From the NCBI GenBank assembly GCA_024686335.1, contig JAILCI010000060.1:16442-80441 (forward strand): a DNA stretch of 64,000 bases. Direction: 5' to 3'. Shown here in pieces: positions 53,571 through 62,266 of the stretch (its first letter is position 1; every line of letters starts with the position of its first letter). The notes under the pieces are model-generated. The model did not search any database and was not told where the DNA came from. It saw only the letters and a program-made list of their open reading frames with translations. This stretch comes from Bacteroidales bacterium (GTDB lineage Bacteria; Bacteroidota; Bacteroidia; Bacteroidales; WCHB1-69). The position numbers and the translations under genes are program-made.

Positions 53571-56288
53571 ATGAGTAACATAAAGTACGTTTACACCTTT
53601 GGTGGAAAGACTGCTGAAGGTAAAGCTGACATGAAGAACCTGTTGGGTGGCAAGGGCGCCAACCTCGCAGAGATGTGTTTATTGGGTCTCCCGGTACCTG
53701 CTGGTCTGACCATCACCACAGAATGCTGCACCGCCTATTACGCCAACAACTGCGAGCTTCCCGCCGGCCTGATGGACGAAGTCTGGGCAGGAATGAAGAA
53801 TGTTGAATCCCTTATGGGCATGAAATATGGTGATGCCGAGAATCCGTTACTCGTATCCTGCCGTTCCGGAGCCCGCAGCTCCATGCCCGGTATGATGGAC
53901 ACCGTCCTCAACATCGGTCTTAGCTCCACGACTCTCCCCGGTTTGATCAAGAAAACCAACAATCCCCGTTTCGTATATGACTCCTACCGTCGTCTTATCA
54001 TGATGTACGCCGATGTGGTGATGGAAAAAGCTGAAGGCATCGAACCTGCTGAAGGCAAGGGCATCCGTAAAATCCTCGACGACATGCTCGACGAGTTCAA
54101 GGCTGCCAAGGGATACAAAAGCGATACTGAAATCACCGCTGACGAACTGCTGGAACTTGCCAACAGTTTCAAAGCCAAAATCAAAGAAGTTCTCGGAACT
54201 GAATTTCCAGATGACGCAAAAGCTCAACTTGAAGGCGGTATCAAGGCCGTGTTCAAAAGCTGGAACGGTAAAAAAGCTATCTCCTACCGTCGTATCGAAG
54301 GCATTCCCGACGACTGGGGTACTGCCGTTAACGTACAAGCCATGGTATTCGGTAACATGGGCGACAACTCCGCCACTGGCGTTGCCTTCACACGTAACCC
54401 TGCTACCGGCGAGAACCTGTTCTATGGCGAATGGCTCATCAACGCTCAAGGCGAAGACGTGGTTGCCGGTATCCGCACCCCCAACCCGCTGAATGACGAA
54501 ACCAAGAACGAGCAGAACAAGATGATGCACTCCATGCAGGAGTTGATGCCTGAGACCTACAAAGAGCTCAGCGACATCCGCACCATCCTTGAGAAAAACT
54601 ATCATGATATGCTTGACGTTGAGTTCACCATTCAAGAGGGTAAACTCTACATGCTCCAGTGCCGTGTTGGTAAACGTACCGGTGTCGCTGCCATGACAAT
54701 GGCTCTCGACATGCTTCACGAAGGTCTCATCGACGAGAAAGAGGTCGTTATGCGTCTCACTCCCGCTCAACTGGACGAGCTGTTGCACCCAATTTTGGAT
54801 GCTTCTGATGAGAAGAAACATGACGTCATCGCCAAAGGTCTGCCCGCAGGTCCTGGCGGCGCCGTAGGTGTTATCGCACTGGACAGCGAAACTTCTAAAG
54901 CCTATACAGAAAAGAAAATCAAGAACATCCTCGTTCGTGAGGAAACCAACCCTGAGGATGTAGAAGGTATGCGTTCCGCTACCGGTATTCTGACCGCTCG
55001 TGGTGGTATGACCTCTCACGCTGCTCTCGTAGCTCGTGGTTGGGGTAAATGCTGTATCGTAGGTTGCGATGCCGTTAAGATTGACATGAACAACCGTACC
55101 GTCACCATCGCCGGCAAGACCTTCAAAGAGGGTGAAGTCCTGAGCTTGAACGGTTCCAAGGGATGGGTTTACGCTGAGGAAGTCAAGATGATTGACGCCA
55201 CCGAGAACCCGCTCTTCCAAGAGTTCATGAAACTGGTTGACAAATACCGCAAGATGGGTGTCCGCACCAACGCCGACAACCCCGAGGATGCTCAAAACGC
55301 CATCAACTTCGGTGCTGAGGGTATTGGTCTGTTCCGTATCGAGCACATGTTCTACGGCAAGAACAGCGAGAAACCTCTCGAGAAACTGCGTAACATGATT
55401 CTCTCCGACACTAAAGAGGAACGTATCGCAGCTCTTAAAGAACTTGAACCGTACATTAAAGAGGCCGCTAAGGGCACTTTGAAAGTGTTGGATGGCAAAC
55501 CTCTCACCTTCCGTCTTATGGATCCTCCATTGCACGAGTTCGTTCCTCAGACTGAAGACAAACAGCGTGAGAAAGCTAAAGAACGTGGCATCAGCTACGA
55601 AGAGATCAAGAAACGTATCGATGCTCTTCATGAAGTAAACCCGATGATGGGTCTTCGTGGTGTTCGTTTGGGTATTATCTATGCTGAAATCACTGAAACA
55701 CAGTTCCGCGCATTGTTCGAGGCCACCGCTGAATTGATGACAGAAGGTTTCGATCCGCATTTGGAAATTATGGTTCCCCTCACCATCAATGTGAAGGAGT
55801 TGGAGCATCAGAAAGCTATCGCCGACCGTGTACAAGCAGAAGTAGAAGCCAAGTTTGGTGTTAAGATCGATTACCTCTTCGGCACCATGATTGAGATTCC
55901 GCGCGCTACGTTAGTAGCTGACAAGATTGCCTCTGTGGCACAATTCTTCTCCTTCGGTACAAATGACCTCACCCAGATGACCTTCGGTTTCTCCCGCGAC
56001 GATGTGAACGCTATCGTTCATGAGTATGTGGATCAGAAGATCATCCCTGCCGATCCGTTCAACACATTGGATCAGGAGGGTGTCGGTCAACTGGTGAAAC
56101 TCGGTGTGGAGCGTGGTCGTAGCACCCGCGCAAACCTGAAATGCGGTGTCTGTGGCGAACACGGTGGTGATCCGGCTTCTGTAGAGTTCTTCTACAATGC
56201 TGGCATGACCTATGTGTCCTGCTCACCGTTCCGCGTGCCTGTTGCTCGCCTTGCTGCTGCTCAGGCTGCCATCAAAGCTGAGAAATAA
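53571..56288 (+). CDS. ppdK: Pyruvate, phosphate dikinase
   Basis: 905 residues; interconverts pyruvate + ATP + Pi and PEP + AMP + PPi in the cytoplasm, linking gluconeogenesis and energy-saving glycolysis. The N-terminal ATP-grasp region includes GGKGANLAEM and SCRSGARSSMPGMMDT. The swivelling phospho-His domain has GGMTSHAALVARGWGK, with His at about residue 483. The C-terminal PEP/pyruvate barrel has GLFRIEHMF, FFSFGTNDLTQMTFG and CGVCGEHGGDP, with catalytic Cys at about 861. Complete and of normal length. Has its own promoter and terminator. Confidence 0.96.
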   Translation: MSNIKYVYTFGGKTAEGKADMKNLLGGKGANLAEMCLLGLPVPAGLTITTECCTAYYANNCELPAGLMDEVWAGMKNVESLMGMKYGDAENPLLVSCRSGARSSMPGMMDTVLNIGLSSTTLPGLIKKTNNPRFVYDSYRRLIMMYADVVMEKAEGIEPAEGKGIRKILDDMLDEFKAAKGYKSDTEITADELLELANSFKAKIKEVLGTEFPDDAKAQLEGGIKAVFKSWNGKKAISYRRIEGIPDDWGTAVNVQAMVFGNMGDNSATGVAFTRNPATGENLFYGEWLINAQGEDVVAGIRTPNPLNDETKNEQNKMMHSMQELMPETYKELSDIRTILEKNYHDMLDVEFTIQEGKLYMLQCRVGKRTGVAAMTMALDMLHEGLIDEKEVVMRLTPAQLDELLHPILDASDEKKHDVIAKGLPAGPGGAVGVIALDSETSKAYTEKKIKNILVREETNPEDVEGMRSATGILTARGGMTSHAALVARGWGKCCIVGCDAVKIDMNNRTVTIAGKTFKEGEVLSLNGSKGWVYAEEVKMIDATENPLFQEFMKLVDKYRKMGVRTNADNPEDAQNAINFGAEGIGLFRIEHMFYGKNSEKPLEKLRNMILSDTKEERIAALKELEPYIKEAAKGTLKVLDGKPLTFRLMDPPLHEFVPQTEDKQREKAKERGISYEEIKKRIDALHEVNPMMGLRGVRLGIIYAEITETQFRALFEATAELMTEGFDPHLEIMVPLTINVKELEHQKAIADRVQAEVEAKFGVKIDYLFGTMIEIPRATLVADKIASVAQFFSFGTNDLTQMTFGFSRDDVNAIVHEYVDQKIIPADPFNTLDQEGVGQLVKLGVERGRSTRANLKCGVCGEHGGDPASVEFFYNAGMTYVSCSPFRVPVARLAAAQAAIKAEK

Positions 56289-56310
56289 TATTTCCCGACA
56301 TACATAATGA

Positions 56311-56339
56311 AAAAGGCGCTGATTACAGCGCCTTTTTTT
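56311..56339 (+). terminator. Rho-independent terminator after ppdK
   Basis: Stem AAAAGGCGCT / AGCGCCTTTT with loop GATTAC and a T run. Its T-run abuts the left end of the repeat element. Confidence 0.93.
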
Positions 56340-56342
56340 ATA

Positions 56343-56782
56343 GGAGTTATATGCATGATGGCACCTTGTATTTCAAGTATGTTGCTAATAGACGATTTCT
56401 TGAGAGAAACAAAGTCTTCATGGCAGGCAACTCCCATAAATATAATTCTTCAACTTTTCTCTTGATAGAAAAGTTGCCAAAAGATCAAGCCGACATGAAT
56501 CCCACCCGCTCTGTCCGCCCTCTGACATCGGCGGCAAACGTGAACAAAAATGCAGCATGTCGCAAAAGGAAAAATACACGGGAGGCATGCATTTTTGTAA
56601 ACGCAAGCGCCTTTGCACGCCGCTGTTGGAGGCCGGCCATTCACACCGCGTCCGCACCGCATGTCGGCCTACCCGCCCGCGTGCTCTATGGGCAAGTGCC
56701 TCAGCAAATCATAATGGAGTTAAAATGCAATTATTTTTTGACTATGCACTCATCTTTGTTGTGCCATCATATATATAATTCC
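56343..56782 (+). mobile_element. MITE-like repeat element, copy A (complete, 440 bp)
   Basis: The 539-bp gap 56289-56827 holds the ppdK terminator and this element. Ends: GGAGTTATATGCATGATGGC at 56343 and, inverted, GTGCCATCATATATATAATT at 56761; the 22-bp terminal inverted repeats differ at only a few positions. Both flanks read CCTTTTTTTAT, a possible target duplication, though this is low-complexity. Inside are a perfect hairpin (56451-56476) and a GC-rich block (about 56508-56700) that recurs inverted at 63724-64000. The open frame across it has no coding character. It has no transposase, so a non-autonomous element is likely. Confidence 0.72.
56451..56489 (+). repeat. Hairpin with loop complementary to downstream bases
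   Basis: CAACTTTTCT, loop CTTGAT, AGAAAAGTTG forms a perfect 10-bp stem; seven bases further ATCAAG (56484-56489) is the exact complement of the loop. This allows a pseudoknot in RNA or single-stranded DNA. Confidence 0.6.
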
Positions 56783-56827
56783 TTTTTTTATTGTTTGACA
56801 AACTGCGAGGACGCTGTTCACTCCATA

Positions 56828-57952
56828 TTATTCATTCTCAGCTATTGCCTCGCGGAACATCTCTTCACACTGGCGAACGCTCTCGTCTATGTTGTAATGC
56901 TTAGCATGCTCTGCATACTCCAATTCCATCTTGGCCTTCTCCTCAGGATGATCCAACCACCAATCGATGGCACGCGCCAGATCCTTCGGCCAGCCCGGGA
57001 CAAAGAGAGAACGACCGTCGAGTGCAAACTGCGGGGTTGCACTGACATCCGAATTGGCAATAACAGGAACCAAACCTGTAGCGAAAGCCTCAATGCAAGA
57101 GATAGCCTCACTCTCCATATCACTAGCGTGGACATACAAGTCCGTCTGTGCCAACAGATTGATAAGTTCCGGCTTGCTAAGAAAGACAAATTGCGGCGGA
57201 TTCTTCAACTTCTCACCCAACTTGACATACTCGTCGTGCAGAGGACCCTTACCCGCAAACACAAGTTGAATCTTATCGGCATATTTGGACATTGCAGCAG
57301 CATTTATGATGACATCTTGTCGTTTCTCTGCGGAGAGTCTCCCCACCATCATAATTAAGATCTTGCCTTTATACTGCTCCTCCTTCTCTCGTTTAGTGTA
57401 TACAAAATCAGGATCTATACCATTGGAGATAACGTGAATCTTGGCATCATATCCGCGTTTCACGAGCTCATCAGCCATAAACTGGGAAGGAACATGGATA
57501 TGAGTGAAGCGCTGATACAACAAGAATTTGAAAGTATGGTAGAAAGTATTGTTCACCCAATCCACCTTGCCTAGACCGATAGAAGAAGTCATATTTTCAG
57601 GCTGTATATGGAAAGCGGCAGTTGAGGGTTTATGCTGACGATCTGCAATCAACTTTGTGGCTGTTTCCAGAGCAAAAGGCATCATACAATGGACAACATC
57701 AGCCCAGGCAACAGCTTCCCGGATTATGTCAAGGTCTATCTTGGCAAACTGGAATCCATGGGAATGGATCAGTTCATTGAAAAGAGGAACCTTAAATTCT
57801 TTCAGGACAAATTTGTCCGGAGCAGGCTCTCCCGTGGTTAGGATTTTCACTTCATTACCATGTTGACGAAGTACTGCAGCAAAACGCTGAGCCGAGATGC
57901 TGGTGCCATTGTTTGTAGTGTCATAGGTATCAATAACGAGTAGTATCTTCAT
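56828..57952 (-). CDS. Glycosyltransferase family 4 protein
   Basis: 374-residue GT-B enzyme. N-terminal MKILLVIDTYDTTNNGTS begins the first Rossmann domain; MMVGRLSAEKRQD opens the second, and SDMESEAISCIEAFATGLVPVI is the E(x7)E-type nucleotide-sugar motif. It resembles diacylglycerol glucosyl- or mannosyltransferases and capsule-type GT4 enzymes; donor and acceptor are unknown. Probably membrane-associated in the cytoplasm, since no signal or membrane span is seen. ATG 57952 is chosen because the family's N-terminus starts there; the longer frame to 58021 adds non-homologous residues. The repeat element lies just past its 3' end. Confidence 0.86.
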   Translation of the reverse strand: MKILLVIDTYDTTNNGTSISAQRFAAVLRQHGNEVKILTTGEPAPDKFVLKEFKVPLFNELIHSHGFQFAKIDLDIIREAVAWADVVHCMMPFALETATKLIADRQHKPSTAAFHIQPENMTSSIGLGKVDWVNNTFYHTFKFLLYQRFTHIHVPSQFMADELVKRGYDAKIHVISNGIDPDFVYTKREKEEQYKGKILIMMVGRLSAEKRQDVIINAAAMSKYADKIQLVFAGKGPLHDEYVKLGEKLKNPPQFVFLSKPELINLLAQTDLYVHASDMESEAISCIEAFATGLVPVIANSDVSATPQFALDGRSLFVPGWPKDLARAIDWWLDHPEEKAKMELEYAEHAKHYNIDESVRQCEEMFREAIAENE

Positions 57953-58081
57953 GTCTATTGGCTTTTTAGATTGTTTTGTGCACAAAATAACAAAGAGTCC
58001 CTTTGATATTGCAAATACCATACCGAAAGGTAATGCAAAATTAATTTCTCGACAAAATATTTTTATGAAAACTAGAACCTT

Positions 58082-58384
58082 TTAAAATGAAGTTCTTCCT
58101 CTCATATAAAGGACAACAACAACAACAATTGTTATCTGGATGACTAGGATTGCTGGGACACCATATTTGAATTTGTCGTGCTGGGTCTTATGATGCCATA
58201 CCGACATACCCAGCCACGCCCCTATACTTCCACCAAGAGCCGCAAGGCTTAACAGGACTCGCTCCGGCACGCGCCAGCTGTTGTGTTTAGCTTTCAATTT
58301 GTCAATGCCAAAAACAAAAAAGGTGACTACCGAAATAGCTAGGAGATAGATGATTATAGCTTGAATTGTGGGAGAGAAATTCAT
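58082..58384 (-). CDS. DUF1294 small membrane protein
   Basis: 100 residues with three or four membrane segments (AIIIYLLAISVVTFFVFGID, LLSLAALGGSIGAWLGMSVW, VPAILVIQITIVVVVVLYM). The segment KLKAKHNSWRVPERVLL, followed by the GG.IGAW.GM block and a conserved HHKT, is the DUF1294 signature. Function unknown. Promoter TACTTTTG (minus strand, 58409-58416) lies 24 bp upstream. Confidence 0.85.
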   Translation of the reverse strand: MNFSPTIQAIIIYLLAISVVTFFVFGIDKLKAKHNSWRVPERVLLSLAALGGSIGAWLGMSVWHHKTQHDKFKYGVPAILVIQITIVVVVVLYMRGRTSF

Positions 58385-58408
58385 TTTGTCAAGAAATAAT
58401 TTGATTCA

Positions 58409-58416
58409 CAAAAGTA
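58409..58416 (-). promoter_or_regulatory. -7 element for DUF1294 gene
   Basis: TACTTTTG on the minus strand, exact motif. Confidence 0.6.
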
Positions 58417-58496
58417 CAAATTCTTTTAAAAGAAAAAACAAAGCAAAAATAATAGGAATGGGCCAAAATGGACAAACAAAAACTATTCAAATTATT

Positions 58497-58504
58497 TATT
58501 TTTG
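58497..58504 (+). promoter_or_regulatory. -7 element for the 58526 gene
   Basis: TATTTTTG, exact motif, 21 bp before ATG 58526. Confidence 0.62.
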
Positions 58505-58525
58505 TCTCGCCTAAAAATCTAACCT

Positions 58526-59107
58526 ATGAGTGAAGAGAATAAACCCTACCTGGAATTATTAAAGAAGGCTCTTTGCGAGGCGGTGAACCGCCCAATGAAC
58601 TGCGCATCCGACTTCGTATTTCTGCAGGCCTTCATCTTTGAACGGACCCACGAGAACCTCGGCCTTAACACGTTGAAACGACTCTGGAGCTATGGCAACG
58701 CTTTTGCCTCACCACGGACTTACACACTGGACATTCTCGCTCAAACTATAGGTTATCGCAACTTTGAAGAACTTAAACTGCACTACGGCGATGAAGGCTC
58801 CGAGTCTTCCGATCGCGTGCTCAGCAAGCATGTGCAGAGTAAAGACCTTCGTCCTGGCGACCGCGTGACTATCTGCTGGCTACCAGGAAGAAGATGCGTC
58901 GTAGAATACTTGGGCAACGAGACCTTTCGGATACTAGAAAGCGAAAATACTAAACTGAAACCTGGCAACACTTTCCAAACGGCATTCTTTGTCGTGGGAT
59001 CCCCTATGCTCCTCTCCAATCTAGTTCAAGAGGGCTCATCCGCCTCACTCTATGAGATCGGGCGCAATGGTGGCATCACGCAGATCATGGTAGACACGAA
59101 ACAATAG
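58526..59107 (+). CDS. Conserved-looking protein of unknown function
   Basis: 193 residues, soluble. Two parts are visible: a helical N-terminal half (1-85; SDFVFLQAFIFERTHENLG, LKRLWSYGNAFASPRTYTLD, ILAQTIGYRNFEELKLHYG) that looks like a DNA-binding or SAP/XRE-like helical bundle, and a beta-rich half (100-193; KDLRPGDRVTICWLPGRRCVV, RILESENTKLKPGNTFQTAFF). The gene converges with the Ser/Thr kinase, whose 3' end is 13 bp away. I do not recognise a family with confidence. Confidence 0.72.
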   Translation: MSEENKPYLELLKKALCEAVNRPMNCASDFVFLQAFIFERTHENLGLNTLKRLWSYGNAFASPRTYTLDILAQTIGYRNFEELKLHYGDEGSESSDRVLSKHVQSKDLRPGDRVTICWLPGRRCVVEYLGNETFRILESENTKLKPGNTFQTAFFVVGSPMLLSNLVQEGSSASLYEIGRNGGITQIMVDTKQ

Positions 59108-59120
59108 AGGCTGGAAGTCA

Positions 59121-60905
59121 CTATTCAGGTTCTATTGCCTCTATCCTCTTAAAGATACTCCAGACAGGGTGGCTGCGGTATTTCTCCAGCGAGCATGCCG
59201 GCACCCGCAAAACAGCCGTTTCCGGGATCATATACAACGCATTCAGCATCATAGTAGGCGGTTCTTCACAATGGACTGTCATAGTCTCCAATGCCTTTAG
59301 CTCGTTAAAAGCATAGGTCTCAATGGTTTTAACGCCACTGCCAATTACCACCTCGCGCAAAGAACGGCAATAAGAAAAACTATATGAACCAATAATTTTT
59401 GTTTTATCCGGAATGACAAGGTTCTCTAAATTGCTCATATAAAAAGCAGCATGCGAAATTTCTTTAAGAGAGTCGGGTAATTTTATATGGGCAAGACTAT
59501 AGTCATATGGCATAAAATCACTTGGGATAACTTCAATATGATCCGGCAAAACAATCTCCTTAAGCCACGACATGTCACTAAATAAACAGGGCGGGAGAGA
59601 CTGTACAGAATCATCAACGATCACTTTTGTTAAAGAGCTACAACGATAAAAGAAAGGTGTCAAAGTGTTTGGAGTGGGGCTAAAGTAGCAATTAAGAGGC
59701 TTCCACACAACCAAAGTGATAGAGTGACAATCATCAAAAACATTTGGCTCTATCTTTTTCAACGAACGCGGAATCACCACCGTATCGGAGATGTGATTAC
59801 AAGCACAAAACGCAAGTTTTCCTAGCGATTCAATTCCCTCGGAAAGAACCAAATGTTGCAATTTATCGCATTGGGCGAATGCACCTGTATCTATAGCAAG
59901 AACACGATATGGCAGATGACGGTGCTTAATATGCGATGGAATAACCATATCACCTGCAGGTGCATTCGGGATGTCATGCCACCCCTGGATGATATTTCCA
60001 TTTGCATCCAAAGGAGAGACTATTGCAACTGTCCGTTTCCAATGAGACAGAACTCGTGCATAGACGGTCTGGCCAGACTCAAAGGTGACGAGGAACTTCT
60101 CTCCATTCGGGCGCATCCAAAGACAAACGAGTACAATCAACAGTAATGGCAACAGCCAAAGATACCAGCGGGGACGAATCATTTTCGCCAGCCTAGAAAC
60201 CGACTGTGGCCGTTTGTCCGGATTCTCTTTCTGAGCAGCTCGAACTACATATCTGTATCTATGCGGGAACAGCAACTTGAGAATGCCTCCCAATGCGTAA
60301 ATGTCACTACGATGGTCAACAGGCGATCCGTTCAACTGTTCAGGAGCTGCATACTTGCGCGTGCCTCCAACCTGTTTAAAGACAAAATTACTATTGTCTG
60401 ATAACCCAAAATCGATGATCTTAACAGAAAAGCCATCGTTAGTGATCAAGATATTGGATGGTTTCAGGTCTAAATGCCATACTTGATGATCATGACAATA
60501 GCCTATGGCATCTAAGATTTGCAAAAAAATTCTCTTTTTGTCCGATGCCGAAGGATTTGTCTCCAACCACTTGTCAAGACTCATACCGTCCACATACTCC
60601 ATCACAATACATAGTCCAGCTTCAGAATCCTCCTCCAAACTATTAACGCGAACAATATGAGGATGGTCCAACTGAACGCCGATCTGATACTCCTTGGATA
60701 GATATTCGCGACGGACAGGATCATTACGGAACTCCTGCGCTAGTCCCTTGAGCACATAGTAACGGCCATAGCGGCGAGCACGATATAATACATTCATCGA
60801 CTGCTGACTGCGGGCAGGCAAGATCGTATAGCCAGTAAAATCTGGAGATAACGCATCCAATGAACCTGTCACCACACCCGATTGAGAAGTTTCATCGTTA
60901 GACAT
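59121..60905 (-). CDS. Membrane Ser/Thr kinase-like protein with BspA-type LRR ectodomain
   Basis: 594 residues. Cytoplasmic kinase domain (about 25-245): Lys in YYVLKGL, HLDLKPSNILI (catalytic loop, Leu in place of the usual Arg of HRD), IDFGLSD (DFG) and GGTRKYAAPEQL. The Gly-rich loop is replaced by LPARSQQSMNVLY. One membrane span (about 248-265, WYLWLLPLLLIVLVCLWM) leads to an exterior region of LRR_5/BspA repeats (about 320-594; CDKLQHLVLSEGIESLGKLA, CRSLREVVIGSGVKTIETYA). The layout suggests a receptor kinase whose ligand binds outside. ATG 60905 is preferred to GTG 60908; promoter at 60937-60944. Confidence 0.86.
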   Translation of the reverse strand: MSNDETSQSGVVTGSLDALSPDFTGYTILPARSQQSMNVLYRARRYGRYYVLKGLAQEFRNDPVRREYLSKEYQIGVQLDHPHIVRVNSLEEDSEAGLCIVMEYVDGMSLDKWLETNPSASDKKRIFLQILDAIGYCHDHQVWHLDLKPSNILITNDGFSVKIIDFGLSDNSNFVFKQVGGTRKYAAPEQLNGSPVDHRSDIYALGGILKLLFPHRYRYVVRAAQKENPDKRPQSVSRLAKMIRPRWYLWLLPLLLIVLVCLWMRPNGEKFLVTFESGQTVYARVLSHWKRTVAIVSPLDANGNIIQGWHDIPNAPAGDMVIPSHIKHRHLPYRVLAIDTGAFAQCDKLQHLVLSEGIESLGKLAFCACNHISDTVVIPRSLKKIEPNVFDDCHSITLVVWKPLNCYFSPTPNTLTPFFYRCSSLTKVIVDDSVQSLPPCLFSDMSWLKEIVLPDHIEVIPSDFMPYDYSLAHIKLPDSLKEISHAAFYMSNLENLVIPDKTKIIGSYSFSYCRSLREVVIGSGVKTIETYAFNELKALETMTVHCEEPPTMMLNALYMIPETAVLRVPACSLEKYRSHPVWSIFKRIEAIEPE

Positions 60906-60936
60906 CACAACATCTATTTAGTAGTTTTTAGAAATG

Positions 60937-60944
60937 CAAAAATA
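60937..60944 (-). promoter_or_regulatory. -7 element for kinase gene
   Basis: TATTTTTG on the minus strand, exact motif, 31 bp before the ATG. Confidence 0.6.
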
Positions 60945-61072
60945 AAATTTTATAATATTTAATCATATAAAATGGTAATTAAATACTTAAAACAAGAAAT
61001 TTTGCACAAAATAAAAATATACAGCCAGATTTATAGCATCACTTTACACCTCCAATGGTTTGCTATAAACTA

Positions 61073-61789
61073 TTATTTCATGAAACGGGAGCGCTCTTCT
61101 TTAGGGAAACGCTCAATGGCATAACGCAGCATAGTACGAGGCATCCCAGCGCATCTTGTCAAAAGCCACTCTTTCAAACGAATCTCATCTCGTTTGCCAG
61201 CCTCGCGCAGCAGCCAGCCGACTGCCTTCTGCAAGAGATCGTGTAGGGGTTTGGGCTTCTCCAGGAAAATATCTGCAATGGCATAAGTATCATCCAACTC
61301 TCCATTACGCAGAAACTTCATAGTGCTGACAATGCCAATGCGTTGTTCCCAGATGGTGTTACCATTGCGAGCCATATCGTACAAAAGCGTACGATCTTTA
61401 TCCAAGAGCCAGGCACCAAGCAGCTCATAACAGGAGAGATCCACCAAATCCCAGTTGTTAATATTCTCTGTATGAGATAGATAAAAATCAATGCACTGTT
61501 TCTGCAACGAGTAATCTTTCTTGGCATGATGAAAAATCTGGACCAATGTCAACAGAGCAGCCAGGCGCATCTCATGGTACTCTGAACAAATACAGGTTTC
61601 CAAATCGTCAAAAGAGACACTCTGCCAACACTGTTTCACCACCTCTCGCGTCACTGGGACCTTGATACCGAGAAAGAGATCTCCTTCCCCATATTGTCCG
61701 GGACCAGTCTTAAAAAAATGGGAGAGTCCCTCGACTTGCGCCGGATCCCGATGGGCAAGGATCTCGTTGTATAAATTATTGTCGCTCAT
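61073..61789 (-). CDS. DNA alkylation repair protein (AlkD-like HEAT-repeat glycosylase)
   Basis: 238 residues of all-helical HEAT-like repeats, matching the AlkC/AlkD DNA glycosylase family that removes bulky N3/N7 methylpurines. GIKVPVTREVVKQCW, EMRLAALLTLVQIF, INNWDLVDLSCYELLG (including the family's WD pair) and LQKAVGWLLREAGKRD are characteristic blocks. Conserved Asp and Trp/Arg residues of the active surface seem present. Six bp separate it from the TfoX-like gene upstream, so they form a pair. Confidence 0.88.
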   Translation of the reverse strand: MSDNNLYNEILAHRDPAQVEGLSHFFKTGPGQYGEGDLFLGIKVPVTREVVKQCWQSVSFDDLETCICSEYHEMRLAALLTLVQIFHHAKKDYSLQKQCIDFYLSHTENINNWDLVDLSCYELLGAWLLDKDRTLLYDMARNGNTIWEQRIGIVSTMKFLRNGELDDTYAIADIFLEKPKPLHDLLQKAVGWLLREAGKRDEIRLKEWLLTRCAGMPRTMLRYAIERFPKEERSRFMK

Positions 61790-61795
61790 ATCTTA

Positions 61796-62107
61796 CTATT
61801 TTCTCTTTTTAGGATAGGATATTAGTGGCAACATCGCTTCAACTACTTTCAAAGCCCAATCTCGATGCTCAATATCGAGGATATAATGCTCTTTTGCTCC
61901 AGGGTATGGTGTGGCCACCAAGGCTTCCGACATCAAATCCGATATTTCTGGAAACATCTTTACATAGCAGATATTGTCGCACACTAGAATAGAAGGTTTC
62001 TCATCAATATAGACGCACCAGTCACCAAACATTTTCTTGGCTCGGACAACACCCGCATTCTCCACTTGGGAACATACATATTCGATATATTCAGTTGTGC
62101 AGGCCAT
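61796..62107 (-). CDS. TfoX N-terminal domain protein
   Basis: 103 residues matching the TfoX_N family: VENAGVVRAKKMFGDWCVYI, KPSILVCDNICYVKMFPE, and YPGAKEHYILDIE. In gammaproteobacteria TfoX regulates competence, but short stand-alone N-domain proteins in Bacteroidetes have no established function. Promoter motif TATTTTTG at 62127-62134 on the minus strand. Probably co-transcribed with the AlkD-like gene. Confidence 0.85.
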   Translation of the reverse strand: MACTTEYIEYVCSQVENAGVVRAKKMFGDWCVYIDEKPSILVCDNICYVKMFPEISDLMSEALVATPYPGAKEHYILDIEHRDWALKVVEAMLPLISYPKKRK

Positions 62108-62126
62108 TCCTTATGATTTTAGTTGG

Positions 62127-62134
62127 CAAAAATA
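62127..62134 (-). promoter_or_regulatory. -7 element for tfoX-like/alkD-like pair
   Basis: TATTTTTG on the minus strand, exact motif, 20 bp before the ATG. Confidence 0.6.
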
Positions 62135-62227
62135 CATAATTATAGTCCGCAATATCAAGTATACGTCATAAAAACCAGAAAACTATCATCACCATTTCTT
62201 CTCGTATTTTTTCATCCAAAAAAGCAC

Positions 62228-62235
62228 TATTTTTG
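62228..62235 (+). promoter_or_regulatory. -7 element for EamA transporter
   Basis: TATTTTTG, exact motif, 32 bp before ATG 62267; it argues against the in-frame start at 62123. Confidence 0.65.
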
Positions 62236-62266
62236 CCGCCCGAAAAAGGCAATCATTACCAACAGA

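Noticed and set aside
53847..55835. Long antisense open frame (662 codons) opposite ppdK
   Set aside because: It mirrors the codon pattern of ppdK, whose protein motifs are complete; no domain, promoter or start context supports the antisense frame.
56351..57358. Open frame of 335 codons across the repeat element
   Set aside because: It crosses the repeat and then runs antisense to the glycosyltransferase gene; composition is not protein-like and the second repeat copy does not keep the frame.
60906..61072. AT-rich gap between the kinase and AlkD-like genes, considered for a small RNA or tRNA
   Set aside because: Only the kinase promoter is visible; no cloverleaf, terminator or conserved-looking structure.
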